This document shows, piece after piece, positions 1 through 11,952 of a stretch of 64,000 nt of DNA. Under the pieces are notes generated by a model. The model worked only from the letters and a program-made list of their open reading frames with translations. It was not told the origin of the DNA and did no database searches. The position numbers were made by a program, and so were the translations under genes. The stretch is from Galeruca laticollis. Lineage: Eukaryota > Arthropoda > Insecta > Coleoptera > Chrysomelidae. The DNA lies in assembly GCA_963921935.1 (NCBI GenBank), contig OY998177.1, positions 101,547,015 through 101,611,014 of the forward strand, in the 5' to 3' direction. Each line of letters opens with the position of its first letter. Within the stretch, counting starts at the first letter, position 1.

Positions 1-168
1 TTTCTTAAGTCTAGTTCTAGTTATCATACCTTTATTTTGAATACTATATTTTAATTTCAATATTTCAATGATGTAACTATATTACGTTTGCATTTGTAAA
101 AATGTATTATATATGCAATGTATATTAAGCGTATATACTTCAATAAACTACTACTACTAAATATAATG
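1..168 (+). other. possible 3' end of a LINE
   Basis: AT-rich DNA ending in a polyadenylation-like AATAAA followed at once by a short CTA repeat (about 150-160). Many insect LINEs end this way. No coding sequence accompanies it inside the window, so the family is unknown and the call is tentative. Confidence 0.3.
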
Positions 169-1559
169 AACTTAAGGTGCTATAATTCGACTAAAACAAA
201 AGTTTTCTGCGTCACCACTGCATTTTTTCTTCTTCAGTCCTATTAACATTTTAAAAGGTCTCTCTTCGCTTTTCTCACTCGATACAGAAACGCTTTTTGT
301 TTTATTAATATAACTTAGGAAATTTCCGAAAAGAGACTATTTCACTTATTTATAACGTACTTATACCTACGTGGTAATGAACTCTAGTTTGTTCCATTGT
401 AACTTTTCTAACATCTATAAATTTCTTGGATAATGTTCGTGCTAATTGTACACGAGCGGTTTGGTGTATAGAAACTTTTGCAATTAGGTACTAACGAACT
501 AGAAGATTCTTTGAGTGGGTATAAGAAATACTCATCAAGTAGTCCGAAAAATAAAGATATATGTTCATGTTTGACATTCTCATGTTGTGTTTAGAGGCAA
601 GGGCACAATTATAAAAAAGAAACATTCCATAAATAAGTATTTAGAAGAATATATCAGAAAGTAGAAAACGACCAATGGTTGTAAAAATTACAGTAAAAAT
701 TGACCAAGTACATTCGTAACCTAATGGGATCAAATTCTCTATACGGCACAAGATTCGAAACCACCCGTATTGTTTTCAAATATAATTCAATTAAAACTGA
801 CTACTTTAACACCCAAACAAAGTCCTTTGAGAATATCTGAAATACTCGTTCCAATTATTTTAATTAAAACTTTATTCTAGAAATTAACAGAAAGGCATAT
901 ATTGAAGTGTGTTAATTTTGACGATAAATCTCGAAAGAGATGTTAGTTTAATGAGGTGTGTTAGTTTATAATTAATAAATAATGTTTATTTTGTGGAATT
1001 TTAAGTGTAATTAGATATACTACCAAAACTGCCATCTATGGATGTGAGTAAAACTTTGCACCATGTACACGTCTCCAGTTACTCTAGAAAGAATAAAATT
1101 TCCATTTAATTAACAATCAAAGTACCTAATCAAGTTCAAATCACAAAATTTTTTGAAATCACGTAATATACCATGTCGTACATTAAATTTATCCACCTTT
1201 TTCTATTTTCAATTGATACTTACAAAGGAACATTCTTCCAAATAACTCTCAATTTATTGACTGAAATTTATTAAGATAGAATTTTTATATTTACATAGTT
1301 ATTTTCCAACAAATTTTGAGCTGATCTAAAAAATAATTTGGCAAGAACAAAATGTATAAGACCCAATTTTTGCAGCCTTTTATATCAAAAATTGGAACAT
1401 TTGTTTTATGTTATTTTACTAAACGTAACGACAATGGAAGTTTTTTAAAACCTTGTATAGGACAACTTTTTATTCGAAGTGATAGAGTAGTACTCCCCAA
1501 GGCAAAGTAGTAGAAAATAATTTAAGAGGGGCCTCGCGTTTTAGGAACCTGAAAACAGT
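169..1559. other. AT-rich DNA, nothing recognised
   Basis: About 1.4 kb of AT-rich sequence with no long reading frame, tandem repeat or recognisable motif on either strand. Confidence 0.5.
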
Positions 1560-1562
1560 TGC

Positions 1563-1900
1563 CATTCGTGATTTGCAACAAAATTTAGGTCATTTTGTAC
1601 ACAACAAATCTAAAGAACGCAAGGAAATTAAGTGTTGAAATTTTAACACAATATAACTTTGACTTTTGTCTTGGGGATCAGGTATTTTGGTTGAGTTTTA
1701 TATTGTTATAAAAAAGATATAAGCCATTAAGTGATGGTGTGATTTTGGCAGTTTTGACAATTTGTGGTCACCAATCTGGATACCAAAACCTGATCCCCAG
1801 AAGGAAGCCTAGAGATTTCGATTCCAAAAATATGAAATCTCAAATCATTGTATTTTTTTAGATTTGTTGTGCGCAAAATTTTTGCAAACGAACATCTTTT
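1563..1900. repeat. foldback (inverted) repeat
   Basis: Two nested pairs of inverted segments share one axis. The outer pair is about 1565-1615 and 1856-1896, including ACAACAAATCTAAA and its complement. The inner pair is 1670-1690 and 1782-1802, including TGGGGATCAGGT. The DNA between the pairs is not obviously complementary. This is probably a decayed foldback or MITE-like element; I could not define ends or a target duplication. Confidence 0.5.
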
Positions 1901-2350
1901 TACTTTAGTTCAATCGCTCCACCGTCTTGATGCATGGCGCTGTATAGAATATAGAACAATGACAGAAGACGACGGTCAATTCATAGACAAATAATTTTAT
2001 AATTTTCTCTATAAGTCAAATGCTGTTGTCATATGTTTTGTGTTCATAAAATATTTCAAATTTATAGTTTAGTGTGTATTGTATTTGTAAGTGATTATAA
2101 TTAAGTAATTTTCATGCTAAATAAGTAAATTTGTGCTTCGTAAATGCTATTTATATTCACTCCACAAGATTGTGTTTAGTGCTTCATGCTTCCTTGCAAC
2201 AAAAATGCACTTTTTGCACCTATTACACAAATAACTACTTTTTATTGTTATTCTCATTTATTGTTGGTGAATACATCAAAGTGATCGAATATATTATGTG
2301 AGAATGGTTTTGAGTATTTGTTCTTTGGAATAAATATATCATGTTTATAC
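1901..2350. other. AT-rich DNA downstream of YqaJ exons
   Basis: On the minus strand this follows the splice donor of the second YqaJ exon. I looked for the remaining part of the domain and did not recognise it, so the gene is either continued outside the window or truncated. Confidence 0.35.
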
Positions 2351-2939
2351 CTGATAATAGTAATTGTGATTCCGCTTAAGTTGAATTTTATTGTTGTGTT
2401 TTTCTAGACAAATTTTGTTCTTCATGAGGTCAACTATTTCGCTTATTGTATTTGTTTGTAAATTCAGTTTTGATGCAGAGTGGAGGCATTTTATTTCAAG
2501 TAGTGCATCATCACCTACAAGCCCTAAATTATTTCATCAATAAATGTATGTCATTTAATATGCAAAAAGAATTTATAACACATGGCAATTATTTGTTATG
2601 TTAAATATATTTACCATCAGGAGAAGCACCTAGAAAACTGTGTTGAACATCTACCCACAATCCTGAATCAACCACCACAACATTTTGTACTTGTTCAAAA
2701 ATGCTCATGGCCACTTTTTCCTTAAGAGTTCCATACTCCATTACCTCCGTCATACAATAAGTCTTTTTAAGAACAGTTCTAACAAGAGAATGACAAGGTG
2801 TATTTGTTTTTCTCTTAACAACCTGTCCAAAGATTTTATAAGAAATTAGGATGGTTATCCACTTTTTAGCTTGCCTTAGCCTATGCACCATAGGTAATAG
2901 TAATTGTTGAATAAAATAAATGAATGGAGTAGGTAACAT
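2351..2939 (-). pseudogene. YqaJ/lambda-exonuclease-type domain gene, two exons (partial)
   Basis: Two minus-strand segments join across a 91-bp intron (2524-2614). The intron has a GT donor right after the codons for SPD and an AG acceptor before LVGDDALLEIKC. The upstream exon (from 2939, or a nearer acceptor around 2890) carries FGQVVKRKTNTPC and ends in FLGASPDG. The second exon (2351-2523) ends in KRNHNYYYQ just before another GT donor. The SPDG, EIKC and HNYYYQ signatures are those of the YqaJ viral-recombinase/alkaline-exonuclease fold, where the acidic and lysine residues bind metal and DNA. Such genes are multi-copy in insect genomes and often move with transposons. The remaining exons were not found, so it may be a fragment. 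The family call is firm; function here is unknown. Confidence 0.75.
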
Positions 2940-4243
2940 TATATTTTAAAAATCTTTGAACCATAAATATTTTAAAACTTTGTCTAGCCAATAGTCGAAA
3001 TTTCCTTGCAAACTGTTTGATTATATAAGCATTTCAAAAAATCAAAGAAAATAAGAAACCAAATTATTATTAAAGGATGACTTAGTAATAGTCTTAGTTG
3101 TTGATATTAAAAAAAAATTGTGAAACAAAGGACGACTAAAAAGTTAATTTTGTCTACTTGTTGCACTTCGGGGGCTGTATCGAGTTATACAGATAGGTTT
3201 TCTTTTCTAAAAACCATTTTTTATGTTGTTCTTACTGAAAAACGTAAAAACAACTAAAAAAAATCCAAAATTCCAACTTTTTTTTTGGGTAAACCTATAC
3301 TTTGCTCGCTTATTAGATGGGTTGGATGAAAAAGTAATAATACCATCAATGTATTATACAAAAACAAAAAAAATATTTACCATTCAGGTGATCACACATA
3401 TGTGTATCTGTCATGAAAAAAAGAGAATGAACCAACTATTTTTTCGTATAATGAAGGAAAAATGTTTCAGTTCCAATCTCCACAACACGTATGATCAATC
3501 TTTGCAAACAAGGTAGAAGCAAACTTGTACATGTTAATTGTATGTTTGATTTTGTACTGTATATATCGATCACCCCACAATATATACATTATTATTTGTC
3601 ATTACAGATCTTTCGCTTTGAATTTTTTATTAGTTGTTTTAGTTGCTTTGTAAGTTTTTTAAACGTTTGCTATTTAAAATTGAAATTCCTCACTGTACCT
3701 TACTTTCCTCTTTCTATTAAATGTAAAGCATCGTATTTCAAGTAAATATTTCTTTGTATAATAAATTCGGAAACTCTTTGTTTATATTATTTGTTTCTTG
3801 ATAAAATCAAATATATTTACACATGTAGTTGAAAAAAGAGCCTACATGTCAAATAAAATTTGAAAGCAACCAACAGAAACTCTGAAACTGATACAAATAT
3901 GATTAGATTGAAGCAAAGTTGTGACACGACGTTCTGTGTTTTCAGACTAGATGGCCTATTTTTTTTTCTTGGCTTTGACACTCGTCATTCGGCAAGTCAC
4001 AACAGGAACAAACTATTAATATATAAAAAAATATATTCACCTCACTCACACCTATCCACACCTAAGAGAAGACAATATTACCTACCTAAAAAAATAAATA
4101 CAATAAGGATATACAGGGTCACTCACTTCTTGTCTAGGGGCCCATCAAGACATTATAATTTATCACAAACAAAACTAGGCCACGGAAAGATAGGAATAAC
4201 TACAATTGGGATAAACAGAGGTGAACAAATCTGGTTCAAACAC
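2940..4243. other. AT-rich DNA, partly LINE 3' untranslated region
   Basis: Short open frames at 3223-3745 and 3860-4261 (plus strand) are lysine- or phenylalanine-rich and match no family I know. The part nearest 4244 probably belongs to the 3' end of the minus-strand LINE that follows. Nothing else is recognised. Confidence 0.35.
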
Positions 4244-5099
4244 TCACAAGCATACCTTTGATTCGTATATGAATTTCATCAGAACAATATATATTTCCAT
4301 TTTGTTTAAGGCTAAAAGATGGCAGATATTGAAGGGTGAGAAAAATCCGATTCTTATTAAATCATTAATAAGGTTTTGAGTTTCTTGGGAAAATATGCAG
4401 TTAAAGAAAATATCATTCAGATCACTTTTGATATGACAGTGTTGACACAGGTCTGTGTCAAGAATTTTTATTTCATATAAGTGTGCCGGATAACATGCAT
4501 GTCCAAAGCGTAGTCTAACAATAGTTGTAATGTATTTACGTGGGCAGGAATAAGAATTGAACCAACAACAATTCGGAATTTCTTGTTGAATTGATGAATA
4601 TTGGGTATTAGATATTTTACAATAATCGTTCCAAGACTTTTTCCATAAACAACTTTGTTTTTTCCTAGAATTAGCAAATACGTCTGGTACAGTTAGTGGA
4701 TAGATAGATAAGGTACCATTTTCTGCTGCATTTTTAGCTAAACGATCTACATGTTCATTATGTTTAAGTCCTATATGTGCTTTGATCCATATCAGCTGTA
4801 CATGTTTATTATCTTTTTTTAATTGAAATAACATTTTTTTATATAGAATATATAAAGATTATCTGATAAAGCAAGTATAGTTGGATTTTGTATAGCTGTT
4901 AAGACAGACAGAGAATCAGCTAATATAATAGCAGAACTTTTTCTGAACGAAGAAAATTTTTTTAACGATTCATAGATGTCCACAGCTTCAGCGCTGAAAA
5001 CTGAGAAGTCTGAGGGGAGCTTAAACAATTTTTCGACATTATCAACTGGAATGTAGAACGCACAACCAGTTCCATATGAATTTTGGAAGCGTCAGTATA
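4244..5099 (-). pseudogene. LINE RNase H domain and C-terminal tail (decayed, split)
   Basis: On the minus strand, the end of a LINE polyprotein. Starting at 5099 it reads the TDAS motif with the first RNase H aspartate. FSAEAVDIYESL and ILADSLSVLTAIQNP follow (second and third acidic positions), then WIKAHIGLKHNEHVDRLAK. After the RNase H domain comes a cysteine/histidine knuckle (LCQHCHIKSDLND) typical of I/Loa-type LINEs that carry RNase H. There are frameshifts near 4825 and next to TDAS. The domain is cut inside the TDAS motif by the mariner-like element at 5100-7587 and resumes at 7588. RNase H removes the RNA strand during LINE reverse transcription; this copy is dead. Confidence 0.8.
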
Positions 5100-5640
5100 C
5101 AGGGTGTCCCGGGACTAATGGGAAAAAAGTCAGGAGCGTATAATCTGAGCCAAAATAATGTTAGTACTTCATATAAACTTTTTCTATGCAGGCCCTCGTT
5201 TTCGAGTTATAGGCCTCCAAAGTTTTAATTTTGAATTTGGTTTTAATTTTTATTTTTTGTACTAGTTATTTGATCTTCATAAAATTTATGGCAAAGCTAT
5301 AATGTACGTGTATGTTTATTTTGGAGAGGTGAATAGATTTACAGTACTCCCATGAAGCCAGGGACGGACTACCCGCAATGGTTAGTGATCCAAAAATTTT
5401 GCAGGGTAGGCACACCCTGTATGAAATTATCGAAATTGACTTCCCCACACATTAAGCTAACGAAAAGGTTGGAATTCGATAAAATAAGCCGTTTAGCTAA
5501 TATTTACAGTTTTATTAATGCACTACGTACCAATTTACCTAACAAACTTATTAATATGATGTCCAAGATTTACACCTTTACTACAACAAAATAATTTAAC
5601 GATAGCAGAAGATAAAAAACATTAACGACTTATTAATGCG
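5100..5640. repeat. left long terminal inverted repeat
   Basis: Complementary along nearly its whole length to 7040-7587, with small gaps. Weak open frames in both arms (5352-5594 plus, 7133-7342 minus) are mirror images of each other and not genes. Confidence 0.85.
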
Positions 5641-5765
5641 AAAGTTGGTGAAAACTTTTTAAAAGTGTTTTTACCGTTTATCATGTAACCATAGGATTAG
5701 TTGTCAAACGTTGTGTAGAATAGTTCGTAGTCAATAATTCATAAGTCCTTAATTTAACAGTTACA

Positions 5766-6889
5766 ATGGCAGAATTCACTTTTATTGAGTGCGCTGATAT
5801 GCATTTAATATATGGACTGGCTTCTCGAAACTGTTTAGAGGCCAGAAGGCTTTATGCAGAGCATTTTGCAAACAGAGCATCGCCAGACAGACGAATGTTT
5901 GAGCGTATTTATCTCAGCTTACGAGAAACAGGTATGAATAAGAAAATGTAATTTTCTATGTATACAAAACTAAATTTTAAATTTCAGGAAGTTTTTTGCC
6001 AAAAAAGTGGAAAAGGTCCAGTACAAAGCGTACATACAGTGACAGTTGAACAAGACTTGTTAAATGCAGTTGATAATGAACCATCAACGAGTTTACGAAA
6101 ATTATCAAGAGAACATAACGTCTCGAAATCAGTTGTTCATCGCGTCCGAAAAGAACAGTTTTTCACATGAAAAAAGTACACAGTATGACAGTGGCTGACT
6201 ATCCTGCACGACTTGAGTATAGCCAGTGGTTTCTGCGACAATAACAAGTAGACAATACATTTATTAGTAACGTTCTCTCTACGGACGAATCTGGTTTCAC
6301 CAGAGATGGAGTCATTATTTCTCATAATATGCATTTATGGGATGATGTGAATCCACATGGCATTATCCAAACTAGGAACCCGCATAGATTCATGGTTAAT
6401 GTTTGGGCAGAAATAGTTGGCAATCATTTGATAGGGCCATACTTTATTGACGGTACTTTGACCGGTCAGAGATATTTGGAGTTTTTGCAAAATGGGTTAT
6501 GGAACCTGTTTGATGATGTGCCTCTACAAACTCGTAGGAATTTATGGTTCTTGCATGATGGGGCCACTCCTCATTTCAGTTTAGATGTACGACAGCATTT
6601 ACAAACCAGGCTTCCTAATAAATGGATTGGTCGTGAAGCCCCTTTTCAATGGCCACCGCGATCAGGAGACGTTAATCCTATGCATTTCTTTCTCTGGGGT
6701 TATCTCAAAAGTAAGGTATACGCAACACCTGTGTAAATAAGGCAAGATTTAATAGACAGAATTATGTTACACTGCAATGTTATTAGAAGTAATATGGGAT
6801 TGCTCTTTTAAGTGCAAAGAAACAACCTTCGTAGACTTAGAATGTGCGTGGAAGTGGGAGGAGCTCATATTGAACATTTATTAGAATAA
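5766..6889 (+). pseudogene. mariner-family transposase (DUF4817 type), disrupted
   Basis: Starts at ATG 5766 with MAEFTFIECADMHLIYGLA, the signature N-terminus of the DUF4817-type helix-turn-helix transposases. Exon 1 ends at 5931, followed by a 56-bp intron (5932-5987, GTATGA...TTTCAG). Exon 2 gives a second helix-turn-helix (LNAVDNEPSTSLRKLS...SKSVVHRV). The catalytic domain has TDESGFTRDG near 6280 (first Asp), FLHDGATPHF near 6553 (second Asp) and RSGDVNPMHFFLWG near 6659 (third acidic position). The C-terminal end GGAHIEHLLE finishes at 6889. Breaks are frameshifts near 6040 and 6168, a stop at about 6242, a stop at 6734 and one near 6808. The protein would cut and paste the element at TA; this copy cannot. 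Confidence 0.88.
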
Positions 6890-7039
6890 TGTTTTTTTTT
6901 GTTGTTGTTTGGGAATTAGTTTTTGTCAAATGTTTTATAACTTTTGTTTTTTGAGGTTATCTTAATGGTTTAATAATGTTGTGTTCGTAATTTTGATTAA
7001 AAGCAACTAATTACGTTGTTACCGTACCTATTTAATTTC

Positions 7040-7587
7040 CATTGAATAAGTTCTTAACGTTTTTATCATCTGCTATCATCAAATTATTTTTTTGTAGTAC
7101 TGTAGGTAAATCTTGGACATCGTATTAATAAGTTAGTTGGGTAAATTGGTAGTTAGTGCATTAATAAAACCGTAAATATTATCCAAACGGCTTATTTTAT
7201 CGAATTCCAATGAGAGTACCTTTTCGTTAGCGAAATGTGTGTGGAAGTCAATTTCGATAATTTCGTACAGGGTGTGCCATCCCTGCAAAAGTTTTGGATC
7301 ACTAACAATTGCGGGAAGTCCGTCCCTGGCTTCAAGACACAACTGTAAATCTGTTTAACTTTCGAAAATAAACGTAGACGTACATTATAGCTTTGCCGTA
7401 AATTTTATAAAGATCAAATAACAAGTACAAAAAATAAAAATTAAAACCCAATTCAAAATTAAAATTTTGGAGGCCTATAACTCGAAAACGAGAGCCTGCA
7501 TAGAAAAAGTTTATATGAAGTAATAACGTTATTTTGGCTCAGATTATACGCTCCTGACTTTTTTCCCATTAGTCCCGGGACACCCTG
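7040..7587. repeat. right long terminal inverted repeat
   Basis: Inverted partner of 5100-5640. The outer 60 bp is almost perfect, ending CCGGGACACCCTG next to the TA target duplication. Confidence 0.85.
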
Positions 7588-7672
7588 TATATCTGTATGG
7601 AATCAGAACAATTTTCTAATATGGAGTTTAAAATTGTAAGTCTTATCATAGGATTTACATGATACCTATGGC
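7588..7672 (-). pseudogene. start of the split LINE RNase H domain
   Basis: Minus-strand frame reading NPMIRLTILNSILENCSDS and then QI, which leads straight into the TDAS motif at 5099 once the mariner-like element is removed. About one base is missing at the junction. To the right the sequence passes through a small duplication (TACCTATGGCCTATGG) into Penelope DNA. Confidence 0.65.
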
Positions 7673-7689
7673 CTATGGCCTATGATACC

Positions 7690-8452
7690 TATGTCCTATA
7701 GAATATGACAACAACGGTCGAATATCTACAAATTGGTTCACAAAAAAGGTATGGTCTCAACGATATTTGAACTATAATTCATACGCTCCCATAAAATACA
7801 AGAAGAGTGTTGTCACTGGCCTCACTGATAGAGCGGTACAATTATCACATCCAAAACACAGGCCTAATAATATTAAAAAAATCAAAAATAACTTAGATTT
7901 AAATAATTATCCTAAACATTTTTATGAGCCCATTATTAAACAGAGAATTGACAATAATTGACAAATTAAAATTTAATAGCCAAAGTAATCCATCAAAATA
8001 TATTTCACTTCCGTACATTCCCGATATTAATAAACCATTACAAAAATGCATTTGATATTAAAATTGCTACTAAACCAAATAACATTACAGGAAATAAGCT
8101 TTTTTCTAGACTCAAACCAGATAATAAGAACACAATAAACTCAATATATGAAATGGATTGCTCTGACTGCAATGGTACTTACATAGGTCAAACTAGCCAA
8201 TATTTACATAAGAGAATTCAGCAACACCAGCAATCAGTTCGAAATAACAACGAATGTACTGCACTATCAAAACATTCACTTGATGAAAATCACTCTTTTC
8301 ATTTTAACAACGTAGAAATAATAACTACAGAAAAAAATAATAGTAAAAGATTGATAAAAGAAATGATGAAGATTGAGAATAACCCTGACTCAGTCAATTT
8401 CAGAACTGACATAGACAACTTAAGTTGTGTATATACGAACTTAATATTATAA
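7690..8452 (+). pseudogene. Penelope-like element fragment with GIY-YIG endonuclease
   Basis: Plus strand, divergent from the family of the later copies. It begins in the C-terminal part of the reverse transcriptase (TNWFTKKVWSQRYLNYNSYA, then LTDRAVQLS) and continues through YISLPYIPDINKPL and KLFSRLKPDN. The GIY-YIG endonuclease follows: CSDCNGTYIGQTSQYLHKR, then ALSKHSLDENHSF, ending at 8452. Penelope elements use this nuclease to nick target DNA. Frameshifts near 7960 and 8055 break it, and everything upstream of the RT thumb is missing (5' truncation). A non-coding tail continues to about 8840, where LINE B abuts. Confidence 0.85.
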
Positions 8453-8840
8453 ACGAATATCTACACCTTACCTAGTTATTAAAAATTGAAAAATAGATTT
8501 CTAATTCCAATTTTATTTTAATTAGGACACTCTGTAAATACATTCTAATCTTTTTAACATAGTTCATTGTTTGTATTTTTTGTTTTTGTGTACATTAATT
8601 GTCCTTTTTATTAATTTAAGAAATACTACTGTACAGTAGTAGACGAGCCTCTACGGAGGCATAACCAAAAAGTAAGTTTTAAAGAAATATCTTTTAATTA
8701 TATGTATTTTAATAAATGTATTGTGTTTTCAAAACATTTTTAGAAAGGTTTGAAAATGGTTTAAATAAAATAGACCGAAACGTAATCACTATAAGCAAGT
8801 GATTTTATTTCTGACCGAAACCCATGTAAATATAAGAAAT
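8453..8840 (+). other. 3' untranslated tail of the Penelope fragment
   Basis: AT-rich sequence following the GIY-YIG stop. It includes a decayed hammerhead-like hairpin (8640-8671) and two GACCGAAAC repeats near 8770 and 8816. It ends where the ATT-rich tail of LINE B begins. Confidence 0.5.
8640..8671 (+). ncRNA. decayed hammerhead-ribozyme-like hairpin
   Basis: A perfect 5-bp stem (GCCTC/GAGGC) with a TACG loop sits between TAGACGA and ATAACC. The hammerhead core would be CTGACGA-stem-GAAA, so both core strands carry two changes. The following ACC, five A and GTA fit a minimal stem III. Inferred remnant, not an active ribozyme. Confidence 0.35.
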
Positions 8841-9107
8841 TTAATAATAATCTTTATTCAATATACATAGTAGTAAATATCACATATAGTCAGTACACAC
8901 AAATTGAGTTGAATAAATAAAATGAAATAAAATAATATCTTGATGAAATTAGTAATAAAAGTAAGAGTTTTGGTATTAAGTTAAAAAACGTATTCATATC
9001 AAAATATAATAAAAATGAAATACATATCGAAATAAAATAAAAATAAAATAAAAACAAAAATAAAATAAAATAAAAATAAACGTACGTACAAAAATAACAA
9101 AGTTAGT

Positions 9108-11949
9108 TTACGGCTTGGAAATAAATTGTAGCAGATATTTTTCAAACTGAGTTAGAGAGATACTCGTTTCAAGTTCAGTAGGAAAAGCATTAAATTCACG
9201 TAATCCGCATATAAAAATAGATTTTGTTGCTATGGCCAGTCTCGCTCGTGGTATATAGAAATCAATAATAGATCTACTATTGTAGTTACGTATTTCACTA
9301 TTATAGATGATGAAATCATTGAAGTACTCAGGAAGTTTTCTATTTTTAGATTTGTAAACAAAAATAAATGCCAAATAATAAAATCTTTGTCTGACCGAAA
9401 TCCAACCTAAAGTTGTCAGCATAATATTTATCGGTGTGTATCTGTAACATCGAAGGATTATTGTCATTCCCCTATTTTGCAACTTTTGTAGTATTTGTAA
9501 ACAGTCATTATCTAATTTATAAAGTAATGATCCGCAGTAATCAAAATGAGGTTCTATATTAATTTTACACACTGTTAATATAGAGAAGAGAGAGATAGAG
9601 AGATTTGAAGCAATCCTTGAGAAGAAGAATAGTTTTTTTGTAAATTTTCTACATTTATATTGACAATGGGGTTTCAATAATAAATTTTCATCCATAATAA
9701 CTCCCAAGTATTTAAATTCATTGACCCATTCTACGTTCTCATTTTCAATTATAATGTTATATCTATAATAATTTATTTGATTCAATTTATATTTACTCCC
9801 CAATATTTTTTTAGTGTTAAGCTTAAGTTTATTTTCATTCGAAAACTGGGTTAAGACTTTCAACATGTCATTCAGCTTATTACAAAATTCCTCAGGGTCA
9901 TACCCATAATATGCTAACAGTGTACCGCAAATAGATTAATAGAATTACACTCAATATAATTATTGTCATTTAAATATATAATAAACAGAAGCGGCCCCAA
10001 TACACTTCCCTGAGGTACTCCTAAGTTATTCTCTGACATTTCAGATGTTGATTTACCTAGCTTCACATATTGTAATCTATTAGTCATATACTGCTCAAAC
10101 CAGGTCAGAACTTGTCCTGCAAAACCATAATATTTCAATTAATTAATCCAAATTTCACGATCTATTGTCTCAAAAGCTCGTTTGAAATCCAGAGAAACTG
10201 CTATTACATATTTATTTTCATCAAGTACTTGCTTCCATTTAGATATAGTCAATTGTAAAGATGTTTCACATGAATGGCCTTCCCTAAATCCTGACTGATT
10301 TCCCACAAACAAACCATTGTTATTAAAGTATTCTAAAATTTGGTCACGAACCACCGTTTCTAATAATTTTTCAATTGATGGAAGTGTATTGATAGGCCGC
10401 AAGTTGGATGCGTCTGTATAGTTTGCAATTTTCTGGACTGGAACTATCTTGCTAGCTCTTAGTCGATCAGGAATTGTTCCAGTTTTCAGCGATGTGTTTA
10501 ATACTGCAAAGCCAGTTGTATAAAAGGTCTCCTTCAAAAACTTAGCACCCAATATTTCGTCATGGCTTCCCTTATTTTTTAACGAAAAACCAGATTTTTT
10601 TAGTCGATCTAATGTAACTAATTCAAAATCAGTTAATGTTGATTGAATATCACTTAAAAATTTTGGTGTCCAATCCTCAGTTTGAGGTTTTGAATTTGCT
10701 ATTCCACATATACTATTTAGAAAATAATTATTTAATTTGTTGGCTGCTTCTTCTTCCGTTTTATCGAAAGATACAGACCCCTGAACAGAAAACCTAACAG
10801 AGTCAAATTTAATTTCCCGATTTTCACCTTAAATTTGATTTTTAAGTGTCTTCCACATTTCCTTAGAATCATTCTTATGTTCATCTATTTTACGTTCATA
10901 AAATTCTTTTTTCTTCAATGAATTAACGACCATATTTCTTTTATTTATGTATTCATTCCACAATGTATTTTTATCTGGACCTAATGCTCTTTGAAAATTT
11001 TTGTGCACTTTATCCCTCTCTCTGGCTTGTACCTTCACCTCCTTATCATACCATGGAACATGATTTTTCTCTATCTGTATCTCAGTAATAGGTGCAATAC
11101 TGTGTAAGACTCTACCTCAATTACTTTCTAGTTGACAAAAAATTTCATTCACATTACCTGAGTCAAATAACCAGTCACATGGTATTAATTCTAAAATAAT
11201 CTCATGAAATTTATCTATATTTAGCTTTCTAGACATAATCCACACTTTTCTCAAAAGTAATACTTATAATCGAATGATCTGTTATCTTGGGAAAATGATG
11301 AACATTTACAGAAATATTTTGATTCGACAAAACATAATCGAACAATGTCGAGCTGTCCATATTTATTCTGGTATAATCATTTACATATTGTTCAATACCA
11401 TAAGACTAAATCAAATTCCTTATCCTGTTGCTATAAAAACTATCAACAAAATAATCAATATTAACATCACCCAGAATGAAAGCTTTGACGTACCCGATAA
11501 GAAATTCTCGCACCATTCTTCCATTTTATCTACAAAGATTGCATAACTGGAACTGGGCGAATGGTAAAAGCCACCAATCAACGATTTAGTTTCTTTAAAG
11601 TCAATGCCAACAGCTCTACACCAATAATTAGGCACAATAACATCTTCCTTTTTCACACTAAAAGTAATATTTTCCGCAGATAAATAAGTACACCTCCCGT
11701 GTGTCGATTTAAAGAATTACATCCTACACATACATATCCATCTACTGCAATTTCAACCTCTTGGATATCATCTGTATATCTTGCTTCACTTAGTATCACT
11801 ATAGATGGTTGATAACAAAATACTTCAACCAAGACCTCATCGCGGTGTGCCAAAAAACTCTGTACATTCATATAAATTATATCACTTCTAAAAGATATAT
11901 TAGGACTAGTTTTTTTGTTTGTTTTGGGTAGATACATTTCTATCAACAA
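9108..11949 (-). pseudogene. LINE B ORF2: endonuclease and reverse transcriptase, broken
   Basis: Starts at 11949 with an APE-type endonuclease: NVQSFLAHRDEV, then GGVLIYLR, GDVNID (frame-shifted, near 11460) and KITDHSIISI. A linker and reverse transcriptase follow: NYTDASNLRPINTLPSIEKL, motif A VSLDFKRAFETIDRE, motif B GVPQGSVLGPLLF. Motif C is damaged by what looks like a 4-bp deletion near 9930 that removes the two catalytic aspartates. The C-terminal thumb and tail are open from 9866 to 9108. Frameshifts or stops occur near 11655, 11470, 11380, 11230, 10555, 10140 and 9915. The intact protein would nick DNA and copy the element RNA in place. Confidence 0.85.
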
Positions 11950-11952
11950 TTG

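Larger units (their letters stand above)
5100..7587 (+). mobile_element. mariner-like element with long inverted ends
   Basis: A 2,488-bp element starting CAGGGTGTCCCGGGAC and ending in its complement. A TA duplication lies on each side (5098-5099, 7588-7589), the target site of the IS630-Tc1-mariner superfamily. The inverted ends are about 545 bp, far longer than the roughly 30 bp typical of mariner. A single transposase gene with one intron lies between them. It landed inside the RNase H reading frame of an older LINE. Confidence 0.9.

Noticed and set aside
3223..3745. Two overlapping plus-strand frames of 97 and 84 residues
   Set aside because: Low-complexity composition, no motif, no family resemblance.
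4110..4145. TACAGGGTCACTCACTTC as a second mariner end
   Set aside because: No inverted partner found within several kilobases.
5352..5594. Open frame with a mirror partner at 7133-7342
   Set aside because: Both lie in the long inverted ends of the mariner-like element and mirror each other.
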